64,000 nt of DNA from assembly GCA_013398955.1 (NCBI GenBank), contig VWPU01014166.1:1-64000 (forward strand), read 5' to 3'. Under the pieces are notes generated by a model. The model did no database searches. It was not told the DNA's origin and saw only the letters and a program-made list of their open reading frames with translations. The stretch is from Callaeas wilsoni (taxonomy: Eukaryota; Chordata; Aves; Passeriformes; Callaeidae). The position numbers and the translations under genes were made by a program. Positions within the stretch are counted from its first letter, which is position 1, and each line of letters begins with the position of its first letter. Positions 44,301-54,950 of this stretch are shown one piece after another.

Positions 44301-47300
44301 CCTTGCCTGGGCAGCTGGCCTCAGGTAGGAAAGGAGGGGGATCAGGGAATGCAGCCAGGCTCAGGAGAGGTTTTTATTAGCTTTAATCCCTCTCCTGCCC
44401 AGAGCAGCTGTGGCTGCCCCTGGATCCCTGGAAGTGTCCAAGGCCAGGTTGGACAGGGCTTGGAGCAGCCTGGGATAGTGGAAGGTGTCTCTGCCCATGG
44501 CACGGGAGCAGAAAGAGATCCCAAGCCAAACCATTCCATAACCATTCACTCAGTCCATGCCAGCAGAGCTCTCACATGTGTTGTGCTGAGGTGTGACTTC
44601 TCTGGATTAGCTGTGCTGGCACAGAGCCCCAAGGAGCCATGGGAATGGCTGGTGTGCCAAGGGGGCTGTGGCTGGCCCGCAGTCAGGGGCAGAACAGTGA
44701 CAGCGTTGCTGTCATGGTTGTATCCGTTCACAGAAATGGCACAGCTGCTTCCCATAGCTCTCCATCGGCCTTCCCGTGCAGGAGGATGCTGGAACACACC
44801 TGAATTTTGCCCCCCCACCACCTTTTGCTGCTGCTTGGGCAAAATTCAGGTGTGCTCCAGCATCATCTTGTTTCCCAAAAAGCTCAGGGAGCTTCCCAAA
44901 ATGCTGAAGCCCTTCAAAGAGCAGCGGTGGCTGTGCAAACCCTCTCCTAGTAGCTTCTCCAGGAATTCTTGCGGATTTGAGGTGCCCAGAATGAGCTGTT
45001 GGCTCTAGTCCTTGGCTCCTGGGAGTCTCGTGGTGCTGATTAATGGTTGACTCTACAATTCTGCCAAGGTGCTTTGGCAAGTGTCTGCCTCCATCCATCG
45101 CTGCTCTAGCTGGGAATAAAAACTGAGGCAACACAGGTCCATGGCTCGGAACCAAGGAGACCCAAAAGGGTTTAAAAGGAGTTTTCCTTTGTGCTGAACT
45201 GGAGAGCTCCAGGTCCTGCAAGTGGTGGCTAAGGTTGTATCTGGTTGGATTTGCTTTTGGAGCTGGAGAATGGAAAGTTGGAGCTCATCACTGTGGGTCA
45301 GAAATAGGAGGGTTTCCACCAGCAGGGTTACATCCTTCTTTCCCTTTTCATCCTCATTTCCCTTTTAATTTCCCAAGGGAGCCTCATAGAAGAGAGCTAA
45401 GGATCTTCCCCTCGAGCCTTTGGAGTTTTCCTGATCCAAAGCAGTTGAAGTTTGGGGAGGAAAACAAGCAGAGTAAAAAAAAAAGCAGAAATCAAGAGAT
45501 GAAGGGAAACTAAAAAGTGTATGTATATATAGATACATTCCTCAGGTGTGCTGAGTTTTCCTGTGGAAAGATGGAGCAAGCCCTTAAATCTGTCTTGGGG
45601 AAAGGGGTGAGAATATAGGAGAGCATGGAAGTAATTTCATCACCCAGCTCTTGGGGTCTGGGTGGTTTCTTGTCCAGGAGCAAACAATTTAAAGGAAGAT
45701 TGGGACAAAAAAACATAGATTATCCCAAAAATACTGTCTCATTTGGTGCACAGCTGTGGTTTTGTATCCCTGCTGCTGCCAAGAGGAAGAACTTGTGGAT
45801 TTTGACGTTGGAAGCAATTGAGGGATATTGGGGTAGTCCCACCCCACACCTGTGGGAGTGCAGGGATTCGCCAGCTTCAGATCCCGAGTGCCCAGCAAGA
45901 GAAACAGCACTGGGGAGTCCTGGCTGCTCCAGGGAAATGCCCTTTCCCGCTGGGAATTAAAAGCAATTGGATCAAAAGCTCAAGTAACTTTGTAATAAAC
46001 ACAAGATTAGCAATGGCAGTGCTTAGTACCTTATCCCAAATTATTTTCCTTGGCTTTCGCAGCCCACTTGGATGGAGTTGTCATGGTAAAGCAGCACTGA
46101 GGTCTCAAAGGGAGCGAGTGCTGCCGAAAAACCGAACAGTCATTGTTGGGTTCATTAAAAAGATCCTTTTTCCTCCTCTTTTCCCCCAGGAGACAGATGA
46201 GCTGTATATTGTTTCGCAGTTCTTTGTAGAAGAATGGAGGAAATTTGTCAGGTAACTTGGCTGGAGGGTTTTGGTGCTTTTTATCCCTTATGTTGGGGGC
46301 TGTAGATAATATTGTGCTTCCGACTCCCAGCACAGTGAGCTCATGGAAACAACTAAGCTGATTTTTGTAGGACTTCTATCAATCGTAATTGTAACACTGT
46401 AAGACACTGAATTGCCTTGTTTGCTGTGTGTTAACCAGGTGGACTGATTAGCTGGTAACCTGATTAGTTCTTTCATCTGTCTGGAGCTGTATCCCAAAGG
46501 TCACTGCTTGGGCTGGTGATGGAAATCTCTGCTGGACAGAGTCATTCTGCACCACAAAGGAACGCAGATCTGATTTCCTCATCACTAGTAGTTACTATTC
46601 TTTGTTGGAATGCCTTGTGTAAATACTCACCTGTGATTTCTTCCTGGCTTCCTGAAGAATTGTGGGAGTTTTGGTGGGATAACATGATCCAGCTTTCCAA
46701 ACCTCTTCCCTTTTGCAGGAGGCCGACACGCTGCAGCCCCGTGTCCTCCATAGCAAACAGTGTCCTGCTCTGTCCCCATGGGGGGCTCATGTTCACCTTT
46801 GCTTCCATGACCAAAGAAGACTCCAAACAGTGAGTTTCTTCCCTTCACACACTTTCCTTTTGCCAGGAGCCTCGGGAGAACATTCCTAAAGGAATGCTCT
46901 TGCTGCTGAGCCGCAGCAAGATGAGGAGTAATCCTTTCCCTCAACACCACGGGTTTCTCAGAGCCACTTCAGCCTTCCTGCAAGGCAAGACTTAAACCGT
47001 CCAAGGATGCTGGGTCAGGAAAAAAGAGCTTCCTTCAGCTTGGTTTGTTCCTGACAATAACCACCCTGGATTTGGCCAGGACACAGAAACATCCTGCTTC
47101 CTTACAATTTGCTTTCCGTGAACCTTCCCCCTCGGAGTGCTGGCTGTAGGGCTGGACTTCATGCTCCATAGCCTTGCTTCTGCAGTGATGCAGCACTAAA
47201 AGTAGGAAATCTTCCACTCCTTTCCTCCTCCATCCATCCATCCTTCCGGCATGATGAAAGCACAACAGCGTCACTAATCACAGGCTGCTGTTATCTGGGT

Positions 47301-50300
47301 GTACAGGCCCTCCCGTGTAGCTGGGTTTTGGATGGATTTTGCGGTTTTTCTTTCATTGACAGACCAACGAGCCAAAGAGGGAGGGGTTTTGGGGAGTTTA
47401 GGGTTTGGCTTTCCATGTCATAAAGCACCTGCCTGTTCCTTTGCACAGTATAGCTCTGATATGGCCCAGCGAGTGGGAGAGGATCCAAAAACTCTTCGTT
47501 GTGGATCATGTCATCAAAATCACCCGGACACAGGCAGCCGGGGCCGGCCCCGAGAGCGCCCGCTACACCTCCGAGCCCCGTGAGTGAGCTCCCAGGAGCG
47601 TGGGATAAAAACTTCAGTCTAAGTGCGTCAGTGGGAAACACAGAGCTTGGCAGATTTTCCCCCTGCAATGCTGAGTCCCACTCTGGAGTCTCCAGAACAG
47701 GAAGGATGTGGAGCCACTGTAGCAAGTCCAGAGGAGACCACAGAGATGCTCCAGGGTCTGGAGCCCCTCTGCTCTGGAGCCAGGCCGGGAGAGCTGAGAG
47801 TGTTCAGCCTGGAGAAGAGAAGGCTGCAGGCAGACCTTAGAGCCCCTTCCAGTGCCTAAAGGGGCTCCAGGAGAGCTGGAGAGGGACTTGGGACTTGGGA
47901 CAAGGGCCTGAAGAGACAGGACCCCGGGAATGACTTCCCACTGCCAGAGGCCAGGGTTAGATGGGATATTGCAGAGAAATTCTTGGCTGTGAGGGTGGTG
48001 AGGCCCTGGCACAGGTTGCCAGGAGAAGCTGTGGCTGCCCCATCCCTGGAAGTGCTCAAGGCCTGGAGCAACCTGGGATAGTGGAAGGTGTCCCTGCCCA
48101 TGGCAGGGAGTGGGATGAGATCCTAAAGGTCTCTTCCAACCCAAACCACTCTGAGATTTGATGTGATTTACTCTGGGTTAGCAGTGAGAGGCACTGCACT
48201 GGGGCCTCTGAGGAGCTGGAGTAATTAAATGTTTTTTCCCTTGCTGTTTCCCCAGAACTGTGCCCTGAATGCCGGGAAGGGCTCCTGTGCCAGCAGCAGC
48301 GGGACCTGCGCGAGTACACCCAGGCCACCATCTACATCCACAAAGTGGTGGATAATAAAAAGGTAGGGACTCTCCCCCATCCCTGCTCAGCCTGGCTCCA
48401 GGTGCCCCAAGAATGCCCTGAGGTGGCTGTCACAGCTCCCATGTCCCCAGGACTGGTGGGGATCCTGCTGGTCTGTGGTGGTGGTGGTGAGGGCAGAAAT
48501 CCCCCACTCTGCAGCTCTGGACAGCTTTGGCAAAAACAGCAAATTGGGACATTCTGACTGAAAATTCCATCTCCTCGAGGCTTCCTTTTGCCAAACCAAA
48601 TCCTCTGTGTTTTCAGGGATGCTCCTAGCTGTGTTCCCAGGCTCTACCTGCTCTCCTCCTCTTCCAGTATTTGTCATTTCCTTTCTTCTTTCTCAAGTGA
48701 CATTTTTATTCCTGGGAAGAAATGAGCTCTTCCCCTCAATGCTGATGAGACAGTGAACTTGGAGATGGTTCTCAGGATCCCCTAAAGCTGTGAATTTTGT
48801 TTTTAGTGATCTTAAGTGTCAGGATCAGCTCTAGAACTGGTTTTCCAAGTACCAAAGCTGGTTCTGATAAACCCCACTCCTTTGGGCTCTTAAGGAGGGA
48901 TCCAAGGGTGGGCGAGCTCGGATGAAGACGATCTCTGCACCTTCGCAGTGTGGGGTGGGTTTTTTTGGCCTTTCCTTGATTTCCACCTCCCTGTCAATCC
49001 CAGGGAGGCGCTGGAGCCCGGGGAACTGCAGGGAGCTGGAGGCTGGATGGGTTCCTCCCTTGGTTGTGAGATGTGGATCACGCAGCACCGTCTGGAGCCA
49101 TCAGCCACGGGCTTTCAGCCTGGATCCCCAGCCTGAATCCCTCTTGGCTCTGGTGCAGGAGAGGGTTGGGTGTTGTGTTTTCCTGGCACTGGAGAGGCCT
49201 GTGCTCACACATGGGGCTGGCAAAAAAACAGGGAGCTATTCTTTGTGGAGCAGCTGGAGCTGGAGAGAGGGGGCGAGAACGTGCCCACGAGATCCCCCAG
49301 TAACAGGGCAGCCTCAGCAGGATGGGAAGCAGCAGGAATGCTGGCCAGGATCACTGTCAGCAGCACTGAGAGCCACTGTGTCCTTCCTTCTGGGCTTTGC
49401 AAAATCAGGGAGTGTTTCCCAGCCCCTCACCCCTTTTCCTCCCTCCTCTGCACCTCCTGGTTCCTCCTTGGGGTAAATGATGCTGCAGAGGGAAGCCTCA
49501 TCCAGATAAAATCATTGTAGGGTGGCACTGCTGGAATTCACAGGGCTCTGGGGAATGTTTGGGAGCTGGAATTGCATCATTAATTGTAAATACATTGATG
49601 GAGAAGAGAGCTCTTGGCATCCAGGTCTCCTGGGCTCCTGCAAAGCCCAGTTCCAGCCACAGCATAGCTGGGAATTCACATCCAGGCAAATCTATGCCTG
49701 GAGTGACTTTCACTGACCTGAACAACCTTTTTAGTTTTGTATTTCTGTAAATTATTTAGATTTCATTTACTTAAAACCTCCAGCCCCATAAGTAATGGTG
49801 CCGTGTGTCACTGCCAGGCTGCTGCAGGGGCGGATAAATGTCTTAATTCATGGAAAATACTTTCTCCATGTTGAGGCTTTTGTAATACACTTAGATCAAC
49901 CAGCTGATGGGAAAGGAATCAGTCTGGGGCTCAGGAGACTTTCCCTTTTCCTGGAGAAGAGAGCAGGAAGCACCTGCAACTCCATAGAGGGGGATTCCTG
50001 AGCTGAATCCCACTGAGGTTCCACACAGCTGGGGAGGGTGGAGGAGCCTTTGCAGAGCTCATGGAGCAGCTTCCGGGGTTATTCCTGGGCTCTCTGGATG
50101 GAGGTGGTACCCAGAGGTCTCCAGGAGCTGTTTGCCGTGATGGGACAGGCCAGGTGGATGCTGTTGGTTACGGAGAATGATTTTTATGACTCCAGGTAAT
50201 GAAGGACGCAGCTCCGGAGCTGAACATGAGCAGCTCGGAAGCTGAAGAGGAAAGAGAGGAAAACAAGCCAGACGGGGAGCAAGACCCCGATTTTAACCAG

Positions 50301-52088
50301 GTAGAGATGAAAAATCCCATTAGGTTCCTTGATTTTTGTATCATCCTCTTGAGTCAGCATGATGGGATCGCCACCCTCCTCCTCTGCATCTCACTGGCAG
50401 CGGAAAAGTGTCTTAAATTGTCATTTGAATGGTCAAACCACACCAGTGCTGGTGTTGTTTCCACACTTGCATGCTTCAATTGGCTTTCCAAGGGGTTTTC
50501 CAGCGCTTCCTGCCTTCCCTTGCATGACCAACTCATGCAAAACACACTCTGGGATCCGGGAAGGTTGTGTTTATCCCTAAACAACTTGATCTCCTCTTTT
50601 TTTGCCTCGTCTCCAGGCCAATGGTGGCACGAAACGCCAGAAGCTCTCCCACCAGAGCTACATCACTTGCCAAAAACAGGGAATCAGGAGAAGCACACGG
50701 CACCGGAAGGTCCGGGGGGAGAAAGCACTGCTTGTGTCGGCCAACCAGACCTTGAAAGAGCTGAAGATCCAGGTGAGGCCAGCTCTCCTTCCAGGAATGA
50801 GGAAGAAAACACAAAATGAGGAGTGGAAGGGTGCAGTGGAAGGGTCTGACACCCCCAGAAAGTGGAGATGGGTGCCAGGGGGTGCTGGGATGGGAATTGC
50901 CGCGATTCCTGGCATGAGGTGTCCATGTGTCTCCAGATCATGCACGCCTTCTCCGTGGCCCCGTTCGACCAGAACCTGTCCCTGGATGGGAAGATCCTGA
51001 GCGATGACACAGCCACGCTGGGCAGCCTAGGAGTCATCCCCGAGTCTGTCATCCTGCTCAAGGTAACAGCGGGGTGGGATTTGGGAATGCCACGGGATCG
51101 ATGAGAGCCAAGAGAAGCGCGTGGAGTTGTGTGTGGAAATGGGGACAAATGCAATGAGCTCCTCCTGGAGCGCCTTGGAGGAGAAAAATCCTTTTTTGTT
51201 TTAGGGAAGGAAGATCCTTAATTATTTTTGTCTTATGGGAGGAAAATCCTCATTGGTTTTTTTTTTTTGGAGAAGGAAAATCCTTATTTTCTTTCAGAGG
51301 AGGAGTATCCTGAGGTGTTTGGGGGTTTTTTTGTTTTGGCTTTTTTTTGGAGGAGGAGGAGAAAAAGCCTTAATTTTTTTGTTCTGGAGGAGGAAAATCC
51401 TTAATTTTTTGTTTTGGAAGAAGAATATCCTTTTGTTTTGTTTTGAAGGAGGAATATCCTTAATTTCACTTGTTTTGGAGGAGGTAAATCCTTATTATCT
51501 TTGTTTTGGAGGAGAAAACCCCCCGTTCTTTTATTTCCAAGAGCGCTTTGTAGCTGATTTGGCTGCTGAGCTCTGTGAGTACCAACCCAAAACACAACTA
51601 AATTAGGAAGTGTGTCCTCCCATCGAGTTCCCAGTGTTTGGGCAAGAGCCCCATTCCCTGCTCCTCTCCTGAGCAGGCCCATGATCCCCTGGATCCCTGC
51701 GCTCGTTAATTCCCTGCTCCAATGTCCTTTCCAGGCCGATGAGCCCATTGCGGATTACGCGGCCATGGACGACGTTATGCAAGGTGAGAGAGGTGGGGAA
51801 GGGCTGGGCTTGGTTTGGTGGCCAAGAATTTGGGTTGGGAAGGGTTAGGGTTAGGAAAATGGGGATGGTGATGCTTCCTTGTCACTGGCTACACAATCCT
51901 CAGAGCGACTTCTAACACCTTCCTTCCCTTTCCCTCCCAGTTTGTATGCCTGAAGAGGGATTTAAAGGTGAGTCCAGGTAGTCTGCCCCCTTTGTATCCC
52001 CTCACATGAATCCCACCCCCATCCCATTTCCCTCCTCATCTCCTGGTGGTGTCTTTCCTTCCCAGGGACTGGTTTACTCGGCCACTGA
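23355..52088 (+). CDS. USP48: USP48 ubiquitin-specific protease, complete, 27 coding exons
   Basis: Nuclear deubiquitinase of the C19 cysteine protease family, reported to act on TRAF2/RelA and on ubiquitinated H2A in mammals (family knowledge). The start is [14 protein letters not shown], identical to human. Exons 1-2 are 23355-23488 and 24494-24614 ([19 protein letters not shown]). All 27 exons sum to 3093 nt, i.e. 1030 residues, against 1035 in human, and the frame is intact throughout. The last residues are TGLLGH before TGA at 52086. Domain order is the USP catalytic domain, three DUSP domains, an acidic segment and a C-terminal ubiquitin-like domain, described in separate entries. The 5-residue deficit lies in the short loop before [11 protein letters not shown] at the exon 3/4 join. 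The gene starts within 1 kb of HSPG2 and is followed by RAP1GAP. Confidence 0.98.
23630..24290 (+). repeat. Minisatellite in USP48 intron 1, unit about 60 bp
   Basis: Degenerate copies each containing ctggctcctcagatatagg, ggga(a/c)cc and a gggttgtagggga core recur about every 55-65 bp. This fills most of intron 1. No open frame is shared between copies, so it is not coding. Confidence 0.85.
24704..33311 (+). CDS. USP48: USP48 catalytic USP domain (exons 3-10)
   Basis: Exons 24704-24845, 25945-26072, 27599-27723, 28278-28386, 29531-29664, 29845-29927, 30423-30602, 33189-33311. The Cys box reads [18 protein letters not shown] with the nucleophile Cys98 encoded at 24740-24742, the same number as in human. 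The His box reads [12 protein letters not shown] with the catalytic His348 at 30488-30490 (human 353, offset by the 5-residue deletion), followed by [30 protein letters not shown] spans the exon 4/5 border. The zinc-ribbon type cysteines CNQCGRES and CETCQSKQ are present. The enzyme should be active on sequence grounds. Intron 9 (30603-33188) contains a CR1 copy. Confidence 0.97.
25373..25695 (-). mobile_element. CR1 retrotransposon 3' fragment, minus orientation
   Basis: The sequence runs as the reverse complement of the CR1 3' region. It opens with gggatcatggaatccctaagg (the tail side) and continues with accattccctcagcactgcc, gcctgttccagtgcctgacc and catcctgtcccttgttccct, all standard CR1 landmarks in birds. 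It is 5'-truncated, as most CR1 copies are. Confidence 0.85.
25705..25756 (+). mobile_element. Short CR1 3' tail, plus orientation
   Basis: The string gttggacttgatgatcctaa followed by ttttccaacctaaattattct is the extreme 3' end of a sense CR1, adjoining the antisense copy on its left. The pair form a head-to-head arrangement. Confidence 0.7.
26200..26810 (+). repeat. Minisatellite in USP48 intron 4, unit about 30-70 bp
   Basis: Repeated blocks of agggagatcaggaggagccc alternate with agggagtgatgggatgggg and acatggaacaatgggatgat. Copies are degenerate. The rest of intron 4 (26811-27598) is unique sequence in which I see no gene. Confidence 0.85.
29998..30206 (+). mobile_element. CR1 3' fragment in USP48 intron 8
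   Basis: Contains gaaattcctccctgtaaggg, tgtggctgccccatccctgg, caacctggtctagtggaaga and a degraded attctgggattctgtgattc tail, the standard CR1 3' end, in the same orientation as the gene. Confidence 0.88.
31515..31990 (+). mobile_element. CR1 3' fragment in USP48 intron 9
   Basis: Carries gagaaaagaaggctcagggg, acaagagggaatggcctcag, tttaggttggatattgagaa, a grossly diverged middle, and ttggacttgatcatcttgga at the 3' end with tgattccatgat. Sense orientation. An open stretch across it is the remnant of the CR1 3' region, not a host gene. Confidence 0.88.
33183..33188 (+). promoter_or_regulatory. USP48: Tandem NAGNAG acceptor at USP48 exon 10
   Basis: The acceptor reads TAG-CAG with the exon beginning at 33186 or 33189. 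The first choice adds one Ala (EDLAEPSKSQ), the second gives EDLEPSKSQ as in the human reference. Both keep frame. Such tandem acceptors commonly yield isoforms that differ by one residue. Confidence 0.7.
33406..33792 (+). mobile_element. CR1 3' fragment in USP48 intron 10
   Basis: The landmarks gcccctctgctctggttcc, aaggctccagggagatctta, tgtggctgccccatccccgg, gataatggaagg-type block and accagtccaggattccatga are in order and in sense orientation, directly after exon 10. Confidence 0.88.
33793..35442. other. USP48: USP48 intron 10 remainder, no gene seen
   Basis: Unique intronic sequence after the CR1 copy. Open stretches are short, lack splice context and start inside AT-rich DNA. I see no RNA gene or recognisable element. 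Confidence 0.55.
35443..47579 (+). CDS. USP48: USP48 DUSP-domain region (exons 11-20)
   Basis: Exons 35443-35592, 37933-38133, 39369-39483, 39596-39726, 41030-41101, 43923-44047, 44202-44324, 46190-46251, 46719-46829, 47449-47579. They encode the three DUSP domains that follow the catalytic core. Typical strings are [104 protein letters not shown] and [19 protein letters not shown]. An acidic linker lies in exon 41030-41101 ([16 protein letters not shown]). The donor after 35592 is gtctgt, weak but required by phase. A one-base-shifted or later donor would break the frame into exon 37933. Confidence 0.95.
35593..43922. other. USP48: USP48 introns 11-15, no additional gene seen
   Basis: Outside exons 12-15 this is unique sequence of intermediate GC with no tandem repeats and no clear CR1. 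A 16-bp perfect palindrome (43310-43325) is present. Several open stretches of 60-220 codons occur on both strands, but none has family motifs, promoter or paired splice sites. Confidence 0.5.
44396..44541 (+). mobile_element. CR1 3' fragment in USP48 intron 17
   Basis: Contains cagctgtggctgcccctgga, gtgtccaaggccaggttgga, gatagtggaaggtgtctctg and a final aaccattccataaccattca. Strongly truncated, sense orientation. Confidence 0.85.
44785..44864. repeat. Near-perfect 28-bp inverted repeat (hairpin) in USP48 intron 17
   Basis: Arms 44785-44812 and 44837-44864 are reverse complements at 27 of 28 positions, separated by a 24-nt loop. As RNA on the + strand this would be an 80-nt hairpin of pre-miRNA size with a single A-C mismatch. 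It lies 0.25 kb after a CR1 tail. It could be a miniature inverted-repeat element, a local inverted duplication or a small-RNA precursor; nothing in the sequence decides. Confidence 0.85.
44865..46189. other. USP48: USP48 intron 17 remainder, no gene seen
   Basis: Unique sequence between the hairpin and exon 18. Nothing recognisable was found. Confidence 0.5.
47697..48165 (+). mobile_element. CR1 3' fragment in USP48 intron 20
   Basis: The best preserved CR1 tail here: agcccctctgctctggagcc, tcagcctggagaagagaagg, cttcccactgccagaggcca, tgtggctgccccatccctgg, aggtgtccctgcccatggca and ggtctcttccaacccaaacc, in order, sense orientation. The whole 5' part of the element is missing. Confidence 0.92.
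48256..52088 (+). CDS. USP48: USP48 acidic segment and C-terminal ubiquitin-like domain (exons 21-27)
   Basis: Exons 48256-48362, 50196-50300, 50617-50772, 50937-51062, 51735-51783, 51941-51967 and 52066-52088. The order is [20 protein letters not shown], then acidic [19 protein letters not shown], a basic stretch [16 protein letters not shown] that could serve nuclear targeting, then a ubiquitin-like fold ([40 protein letters not shown]). Exon 51941-51967 is a 27-bp microexon (VCMPEEGFK) with good splice sites. The C-terminus TGLLGH matches human. Confidence 0.96.
48363..50195. other. USP48: USP48 intron 21, no gene seen
   Basis: 1.8 kb of unique intronic sequence with moderate GC. Open stretches up to about 180 codons lack recognisable domains or splice structure. 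Confidence 0.55.
51175..51530 (+). repeat. Minisatellite in USP48 intron 24, unit about 30 bp
   Basis: About ten degenerate copies of a T-run followed by gttttggaggaggaaaatcc. The block alternates T-rich and GGAGGA purine-rich segments. Confidence 0.9.
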
Positions 52089-53650
52089 TGGTTCTCCAAG
52101 AGGAGCGACCAGAAGGGAAGAGGATTTGTCACATGGTAGGGCATTAAAAGAATAAAAACAGGTGGATACAGTACTTTTTGACTCTTCCAGAAAGCAAAAA
52201 TCCATCGTGAGACGTTTGCTCCCCAAAAAATAAAACAAATGCCTTATGTCAAAGCAGATTGCACTGAAGGACATCCTGCTTCAGGACAACGTTCCCGGGT
52301 TTATTTAGTAAAGAACAGGAAGGTTGGGAAGTTGAGCAGCAGTTGGTGTGTTTGGGATGAGGCGGTGGCCCTGTTGTGTCCCCCGGCCCGGCTGCAGAGG
52401 GGTCGTGATCCAGTAGATCCAGACCATCCTGATAATTCTCCAGTAACTCTTTAGGATAATCCTGTCTTTGATCCACTCTTACGCTTTCAGTCCAGCATGG
52501 AAGTACAGGAAATGTGACTTTGTGAGGAATGTCTAGTGCTTTCAAACAAAACTTCATTTACTTAACCCAAAATGGAAGCTGGGATCTGCCTCCCAAACCC
52601 TCCCAGGGGCTGGGAGCCACCCCCTCTCCGCATCACTGCGCTGTCACTTCCACACATTGGACAATCCAGTAACCACCTGGGCTCTGGAACTGTGGGTTTT
52701 TTTAGAAATTTGGGATATTTTAATGACTCTGGAGAATATTTTCCTCCAGTCCGGCGCTGCTGGGAGCATTCCTGGCTCAGGGCAGCTGGAGCTGGTGAGG
52801 GGGTGCAGGTGAGTGCCGTGTTTCCCATGGGAAGAAGTTTTCTTATCACTCTCTCTTCATTTTTCAGCAATGCAGTAATTTTTAACTATTTTTTTTTTAA
52901 CATCTCCCAGCAAAGTTTTCTCCCCATTAATAGTTAGCAGGAAATCGTATCCCACTTCCAGATGGATCCACATTGGGCACTGCCAAGGGGTCTCTTTATT
53001 AGAGATCCTCTTCCTTTCCAGCCTTTTCCTTTGTTTCTATGGAAAAATACAATGCAGAGATCACACCAGTTTTATTTTTTCAAGGTTTTCAGGAATTTGG
53101 GGTGCTAGAAGAGGATGGGGGCCACAAATTCCATCCCCAAAACCCCACTAGTTTTGATTTCCAATGTTTTATTTCCCATGTTTTATGTGAAGAATTCCAG
53201 CTGCTTTTGCCCACCCCCTTCCTCTCTTGTCCATGCTGGGTTAGGAGGTGAAGCAGCAGCATTTGAGGGGCTCTAAATTTCCTAAAAAGTGATTTTTTTG
53301 GGGCAGTGTGAACCCGTGGATTTTTTCCCAAGGTATAGACATGGTGAATTCCATGCCAAAGCCCCAGGAGGCTTTTCTTCCCAACCTGAAGCACTCGCTT
53401 GTGTACATATTCCTTGGAAATTCCATCTTTTCAAGTTGCTGTTAATTTTTTTAATGTTATATATAAAAAAGTCTCTTCCTTGAGCTTACACTGTTGTGGG
53501 AAGGAATCCTGTGAGGTGTTCCAGGGCTGTGGCGGTTCCGGCAGCGCCGGATCCTATGGAGGATGCAGGTACAAGGTGTGAGCCAAGGCCCCATTCCTGT
53601 TTTGTCTGTTATTTGCAAATATTATCGGATTAAAGTTGTCATTGGAGCTG
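52089..53650 (+). other. USP48: USP48 3' UTR
   Basis: Non-coding sequence after the TGA, AT-richer than the flanks and without tandem repeats. Possible early poly(A) hexamers are ATTAAA at 52143, AATAAA at 52151 and AATAAA at 52229. A distal ATTAAA is at 53629. Use of both short and long 3' ends is plausible. The end coordinate is an estimate. Confidence 0.65.
53629..53634 (+). terminator. USP48: USP48 distal poly(A) signal ATTAAA
   Basis: ATTAAA followed within 25 nt by GT-rich sequence (agttgtcattgg, gctgtgg), near the transition from AT-rich UTR to G-rich spacer. Confidence 0.55.
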
Positions 53651-53659
53651 TGGCAGCCT

Positions 53660-54559
53660 CGTTACAGTGCGGGCGCGTTGGCCGAGGGTGATTATCCCAT
53701 AAACACCGCTTGGAGCTGTCCCAAGAAGGAATGTGGGCACTGCGGGGTGGGGTGGGAGCAAGAGGGACCATGCCGGAGCAGGCATCCCCCTCTCCTTTGC
53801 ACAGGGAATAGGTTTTATGGAGCTTGGGCGCTGCATGTGGTGGCCCTGGCCCTGTCACATCCACCCCTGTCCTCACCCTGGTGTGTCCCTGGGGGGCGGT
53901 CCTTGCCCCTCCCGGGTGCCAGTGCCAGCCCCTCCTTGGGGTCTTCCGAGCCAGGGTGTCCCCTTGGGCCCCTCGGGGAGGGAAATGGGTGCTGCAGGTG
54001 GGGGGAGGAGAGAGGCCTTGGGGGATGCGTGTTCCCTGGGTACCAGGGAGGGATGGCGGGGGTAAGGCTGGGTACTGGGGATGGGCATTAGGAATGGGGT
54101 GGGTGCTGGGGGACTGTAGGGGTGGGGGGTTATGGGTGGGGGTCGCAGATATGGATGGAGGCCACCCTGAGTGTAAGAGAGGAGGAGTTAAGGTTAGGGG
54201 GTACTCTGGGTACCAGGAATGGGGAATTATGGATGAGGGGGGTTCCTGGGGTACCAGGGATGGAGATGGAGGTCCCTGAGTACCAGGGATGGGGGTTATG
54301 GATGAACAGGGTCTGCCGGGAACCAGGGGTGGGAAGAGGGGAATGGGAGAGCCTGCTCCGGGTCCCACGGAGAGACGTGGGGGGAAGCCCTGAGCCAAAT
54401 TTGGGGGCAGATGTGGGTGATGGGCAGAGCGATACCCGAGTACCAACCGCGGGTGGGGGAATGGAGATGGGTCCCGAGGGATCTGGGGGGGTGCCCCGGT
54501 CTGCGGGGACCTGGGCGCTGGGGAGGGAGGGGACACCCAGGCGGTCGCGGGGGGTGACT
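53660..54559 (+). repeat. G-rich degenerate repeats upstream of RAP1GAP
   Basis: From about 53985 the + strand is dominated by gggtaccagggatgggg-like units and runs of three to six G, so G-quadruplex formation is plausible. No coding exon was found. Long open stretches on the minus strand come from the C-rich complement and have low-complexity composition. Confidence 0.6.
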
Positions 54560-54950
54560 GACATCAGGGATGGAGAGGGAGATCCCCAGTTCCGGATCTC
54601 AGTTCCCGGTGCCGTTTTCCCGGTGCCCGTGGCCGGTGGTCTGCTCCCGGTGCCCGTGGCCTCTCCCTGGTGCGGTGCGCGGTTCCCGGTACCGGTGCCC
54701 GGTCCCACCGCCCCCGGAGGGGCCGCCCCGCCCCGCCGCACGTGACGCTGCGCGGTGGCAGCGAGCGCCGGGGCCCCGCTCGGCTCCGCTCGGTACCGGC
54801 CCCGCTCCGGGACCGCCCGGCCCCGCCGCCCCCGGTAAGTGCCGCCCCGCGGGGACCGGGCACCGCAGTCCCCCCGGAGACCCCCCTCTGGGGGTATCCC
54901 CCCATCCCCGCCGCAGCACCGGGGGGTCCGTCCGCCCGTGACCTTCACCG
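54560..54950 (+). promoter_or_regulatory. RAP1GAP: CpG island, probable RAP1GAP promoter with non-coding first exon
   Basis: Very CpG-dense sequence with repeated ccggtgcc and ccgccccg units. A strong consensus donor (gtaagt) at 54835 ends a plausible non-coding exon with the string cggccccgccgcccccg. No in-frame ATG joins it to RAP1GAP. The transcription start cannot be fixed from sequence. Confidence 0.55.

Noticed and set aside
44124..45008. 294-codon open frame in USP48 introns 16-17
   Set aside because: Contains exon 17 in frame, then a CR1 tail and the hairpin. The exon ends at a good donor at 44325.
53622..54948. Two minus-strand Pro/Ser-rich open frames of 272 and 304 codons
   Set aside because: Complement of G-rich spacer and CpG island. 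No splice sites or domains.
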